Assembly (NCBI GenBank): GCA_023389135.1
Contig: JAEWEX010000330.1
Coordinates: 1 to 7,011, forward strand
DNA: 7,011 nt
Direction: 5' to 3'
Source of the DNA: Pseudomonadota bacterium
GTDB lineage: Bacteria > Pseudomonadota > Alphaproteobacteria > Rhizobiales > Methylopilaceae
This document shows positions 5,183-7,011 of the stretch, piece after piece (the first letter of the stretch is position 1; every line of letters starts with the position of its first letter). Position numbers and translations under genes: made by a program. The notes beneath the pieces were generated by a model, which worked only from the letters and a program-made list of their open reading frames with translations, did no database searches and was not told the origin of the DNA.

Positions 5183-6162
5183 CCCGCACCACGACACCGC
5201 AGGACGAGACGCAGGACCGGCATGGCGGTCGGGCCGTGCCCTGGAAGGCGATCGTCGCCTGCGCCGCCATCGCCCTGGCCGGCTTCCTGCTGCACAGGAC
5301 GCTGGCGCAATACAGCTACGACGAGATCGTCAGTTCGGTGACCGGCGTGCCGCAGCGCCGGCTGCTGCTTGCCGGCGCATTCGCGGCCGCGAGCTATCTG
5401 TGCCTCACGGGCTTCGACTGGCTGGCGCTGCGCTACGTCGAAAAGCCCCTGCCCTATCCGCGGGCGGCGCTGGCGTCCTTCGTGGCGCTGTCGCTCGGCC
5501 ACAACATCGGGTTTGCGGCGCTGAGCAGCGGCACCATCCGCTACCGGTTCTATTCGCGATGGGGGCTGACCGCCGAGGAGATCGCCAAGCTCGTCCTGTT
5601 CTGCGGCCTGACCGTCGGCCTCGGGCTCGCGGTCCTGGGCGGCGTCGCGCTGCTGGCGCGGCCCGCGCTCGCCTCCGAGATGACGGGCCTCGGCCTTCCG
5701 GCCGTGATCACGCTGGGCGGCGCCTGCATCGCGGCCGTAGCCGGCTATCTGGCGCTCGCCGCCTGGGTCCGCACGCCGCTCCGGTTCAGGCGGTGGTCGC
5801 TGCAGATGCCGCCATTGCGGCTGGCGCTGGCGCAGGTGGGCATCGGCGCGCTCAACTTCGCCTGCGTCGCCGCCTGCCTCCACCAGGCGATCCTCGCGGC
5901 CGCGGACGCGCCCTATCTGAACGTCGCCGCGGTCTATGTCATCGCCAACACCGCGGCCATCGTGTCCCACGTGCCGGGCGGCCTCGGGGTCATCGAGAGC
6001 GTCGTCAGCTACCTGATCCCGGGCGCGGTGCTGGTCGGGCCGCTGCTGGTGTTCCGCTTCGTCTATTTTCTCGGGCCGCTGATGATCGGAGGCGCCGTCC
6101 TGGCCGCTGCGGAACTGGTGTTCCGCAGCCGTGGCAGGCCGGACACTTCAGCTACGGCCTGA
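5179..6162 (+). CDS. YbhN/UPF0104 family integral membrane protein (LPG synthase TM-like)
   Basis: This encodes a 327-residue polytopic inner-membrane protein of the UPF0104 / lysylphosphatidylglycerol-synthase transmembrane family (Pfam LPG_synthase_TM). After a hydrophilic N-terminus (1-21) it shows about eight hydrophobic segments near 22-40, 61-80, 96-118, 137-160, 172-196, 214-238, 246-262 and 276-312. Two family hallmarks are present: GHNIGFAALSSGTIRYRFY (108-126), followed by the W-G-L and AEEIAK stretch, and SHVPGGLGVIESV (263-275). In MprF this membrane region flips aminoacylated lipid. Here there is no C-terminal synthase domain, so a lipid transport or flippase role is plausible but unproven. 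Length matches E. coli YbhN (about 318). It is co-transcribed with the EEP gene (TTGA overlap) and shares 11 bp of 3' end with the convergent PLD gene. Confidence 0.9.
   Translation: MTRTTTPQDETQDRHGGRAVPWKAIVACAAIALAGFLLHRTLAQYSYDEIVSSVTGVPQRRLLLAGAFAAASYLCLTGFDWLALRYVEKPLPYPRAALASFVALSLGHNIGFAALSSGTIRYRFYSRWGLTAEEIAKLVLFCGLTVGLGLAVLGGVALLARPALASEMTGLGLPAVITLGGACIAAVAGYLALAAWVRTPLRFRRWSLQMPPLRLALAQVGIGALNFACVAACLHQAILAAADAPYLNVAAVYVIANTAAIVSHVPGGLGVIESVVSYLIPGAVLVGPLLVFRFVYFLGPLMIGGAVLAAAELVFRSRGRPDTSATA
6135..6161. terminator. Hairpin at the convergent gene overlap, possible bidirectional terminator
   Basis: CAGGCCG (6135-6141) and CGGCCTG (6155-6161) form a perfect 7-bp stem with a 13-nt loop. 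The loop holds the PLD stop codon, and the right arm runs into the YbhN-like stop. No T tract follows on either strand, so termination strength is uncertain. Confidence 0.35.
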
Positions 6163-7011
6163 CGGTCTCCGTCCCGCTCGACCGGCGCCGGAAGAACGCG
6201 CCGAACGGGTTGAACGGCCGCACCGGGTCCAGCAGCACCGTGGACCACACCGGGCGCGTCGGGCCCTTGCCGTGCATGGCGTCGAACGGCTGCAACCGGC
6301 GCGGCCCGCCGTCCAGCGCATCCAGCGCCGCGAACATCGAACCGCCGGAGGCCGCGATCGCGGCGCTGACCTGCGCCGGCTCGGCGCCCAGATGCTCCGC
6401 CAGCAGGCCGTCGCGCAGCGCACAGATGCGCGCCCGGTCATCCTCGCCGGCGGCCTCGACGGCGATGTCGCACTCCGTGTCGAGCCCCACCGAACGGTTG
6501 TTGAGGTTGGCGGAGCCGACGCGCAGCAGCCGGTCGTCGATCACCATCACCTTGGCGTGGACGAAGATCGGATGGCCCTTGCCGGCGGCGTCGTCCACGC
6601 ACGGATACAGCACCCGCAGCCGGTCGTGGCGGTCGACCTTGCGCAGCCGCCGGATCAGCCGGTCGCGGTTCTCCTCCATCACGACCTTTTCCGCCCAGCC
6701 GTCGCAGCGCGCCGCGGTCACCACGACGATCTCCGGCCCTTCATCCGCGGCCAGATGCCGTTCCAGCACGTCGCCGATGAAGCTCGCCGTGATGTACTGG
6801 GCCTCGATATAGATGCTCCGGCGCGCGGAGCGCAGCGCGTCCACCGTCAGGTTGCCGGCCTCCCACACCGCCGGCTCCCCGCCCCAGCGGGGCATGGCGC
6901 GGGAGACGGCGACGTCGATGTCGCGGAAGTCCGGATCGAGCCCCTCCGGCCAGGGCGCCGGCCCCGCGGCCGCGGGCGCCGGCAACGTGTCGCCGGTGGC
7001 CGCCTTCCAGC
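6152..7011 (-). CDS. Phospholipase D / cardiolipin synthase family protein (partial, N-terminus beyond right edge)
   Basis: This is the C-terminal 285 residues of a PLD-superfamily phosphatidyltransferase or phospholipase. The visible part begins inside the family's inter-domain segment (WKAATGD, then PWPEGLDPDFRD), so the first HKD motif must lie outside the window. The second HKD is complete: His151, Lys153 and Asp158 in VHAKVMVIDD, followed by VGSANLNNRS and LDTE (residue numbers from the right edge). The strand-helix stretch RSIYIEAQYITASFIGDVLERHL is also typical. Two HKD motifs together act through a phosphohistidine intermediate. Such enzymes hydrolyse phosphatidylcholine-type lipids or make cardiolipin from phosphatidylglycerol. 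A TTG at 6985 could be taken as a start, but the homology-like WKAATG upstream shows that the frame continues. Some relatives are fused to membrane (VTT) domains; that cannot be judged here. It ends 11 bp inside the convergent YbhN-like gene. Confidence 0.93.
   Translation of the reverse strand, partial: WKAATGDTLPAPAAAGPAPWPEGLDPDFRDIDVAVSRAMPRWGGEPAVWEAGNLTVDALRSARRSIYIEAQYITASFIGDVLERHLAADEGPEIVVVTAARCDGWAEKVVMEENRDRLIRRLRKVDRHDRLRVLYPCVDDAAGKGHPIFVHAKVMVIDDRLLRVGSANLNNRSVGLDTECDIAVEAAGEDDRARICALRDGLLAEHLGAEPAQVSAAIAASGGSMFAALDALDGGPRRLQPFDAMHGKGPTRPVWSTVLLDPVRPFNPFGAFFRRRSSGTETVRP

Noticed and set aside
3386..5197. 603-codon open frame on the minus strand reaching across the EEP gene
   Set aside because: Only its last 260 codons (from 4168) have PAP2 motifs. 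The upstream part is an Arg/Gly/His-rich shadow antisense to EEP, whose catalytic residues are intact on the plus strand.
5133..6812. 559-codon plus-strand open frame across the YbhN-like and PLD genes
   Set aside because: It is Arg/Ala/Ser-rich without motifs and overlaps two well-supported genes in other frames, an artefact of high GC.

Overview
The window is GC-rich DNA with tightly packed genes, most likely from an alphaproteobacterium. The reasons are the TRAP transporter with a divergent FCD-type GntR regulator, the strong G/C bias at third codon positions, and two promoter-like sites matching the GGAAC-N16-CGTT element of the alphaproteobacterial general stress sigma factor EcfG. No mobile element, CRISPR array, tRNA or rRNA was seen. 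Genus cannot be assigned from this sequence.

Left block (1-3121): a solute uptake locus. Reading leftward, dctP (periplasmic binding protein), dctQ (small membrane subunit) and dctM (large membrane subunit, cut by the left edge) form a tight operon with a 7-nt gap and then a 4-nt GTGA overlap. A GntR/FCD regulator reads rightward from a shared intergenic region of about 320 bp. That region holds a 15-bp near-palindrome and a 10-bp direct repeat spaced exactly 21 bp, both plausible operators. The regulator probably senses the transported acid or a metabolite of it and controls the transporter. The substrate cannot be read from the sequence.

Middle (3122-3385): a short, poorly filled stretch. 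On the minus strand it holds a likely 58-residue single-pass membrane protein, downstream of the PAP2 gene.

Right block (3386-7011): an envelope-lipid module. A PAP2 phosphatase (minus) diverges from a two-gene operon (plus) of an EEP-family phosphodiesterase/endonuclease (YbhP-like) and a YbhN/UPF0104 polytopic membrane protein. These two are coupled by a TTGA overlap. A phospholipase D/cardiolipin-synthase-type enzyme (minus, cut by the right edge) converges on the YbhN-like gene with an 11-bp tail-to-tail overlap. The gene content resembles the E. coli ybhP-ybhO(clsB)-ybhN cluster, rearranged and with a PAP2 gene added. The PAP2/EEP intergenic region carries two divergent GGAAC-N16-(C/A)GTT elements sharing an identical 11-bp block, GGAACCCTCCC. 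This suggests that both arms are switched on together by an EcfG-type stress sigma factor, which is the most interesting signal in the window.
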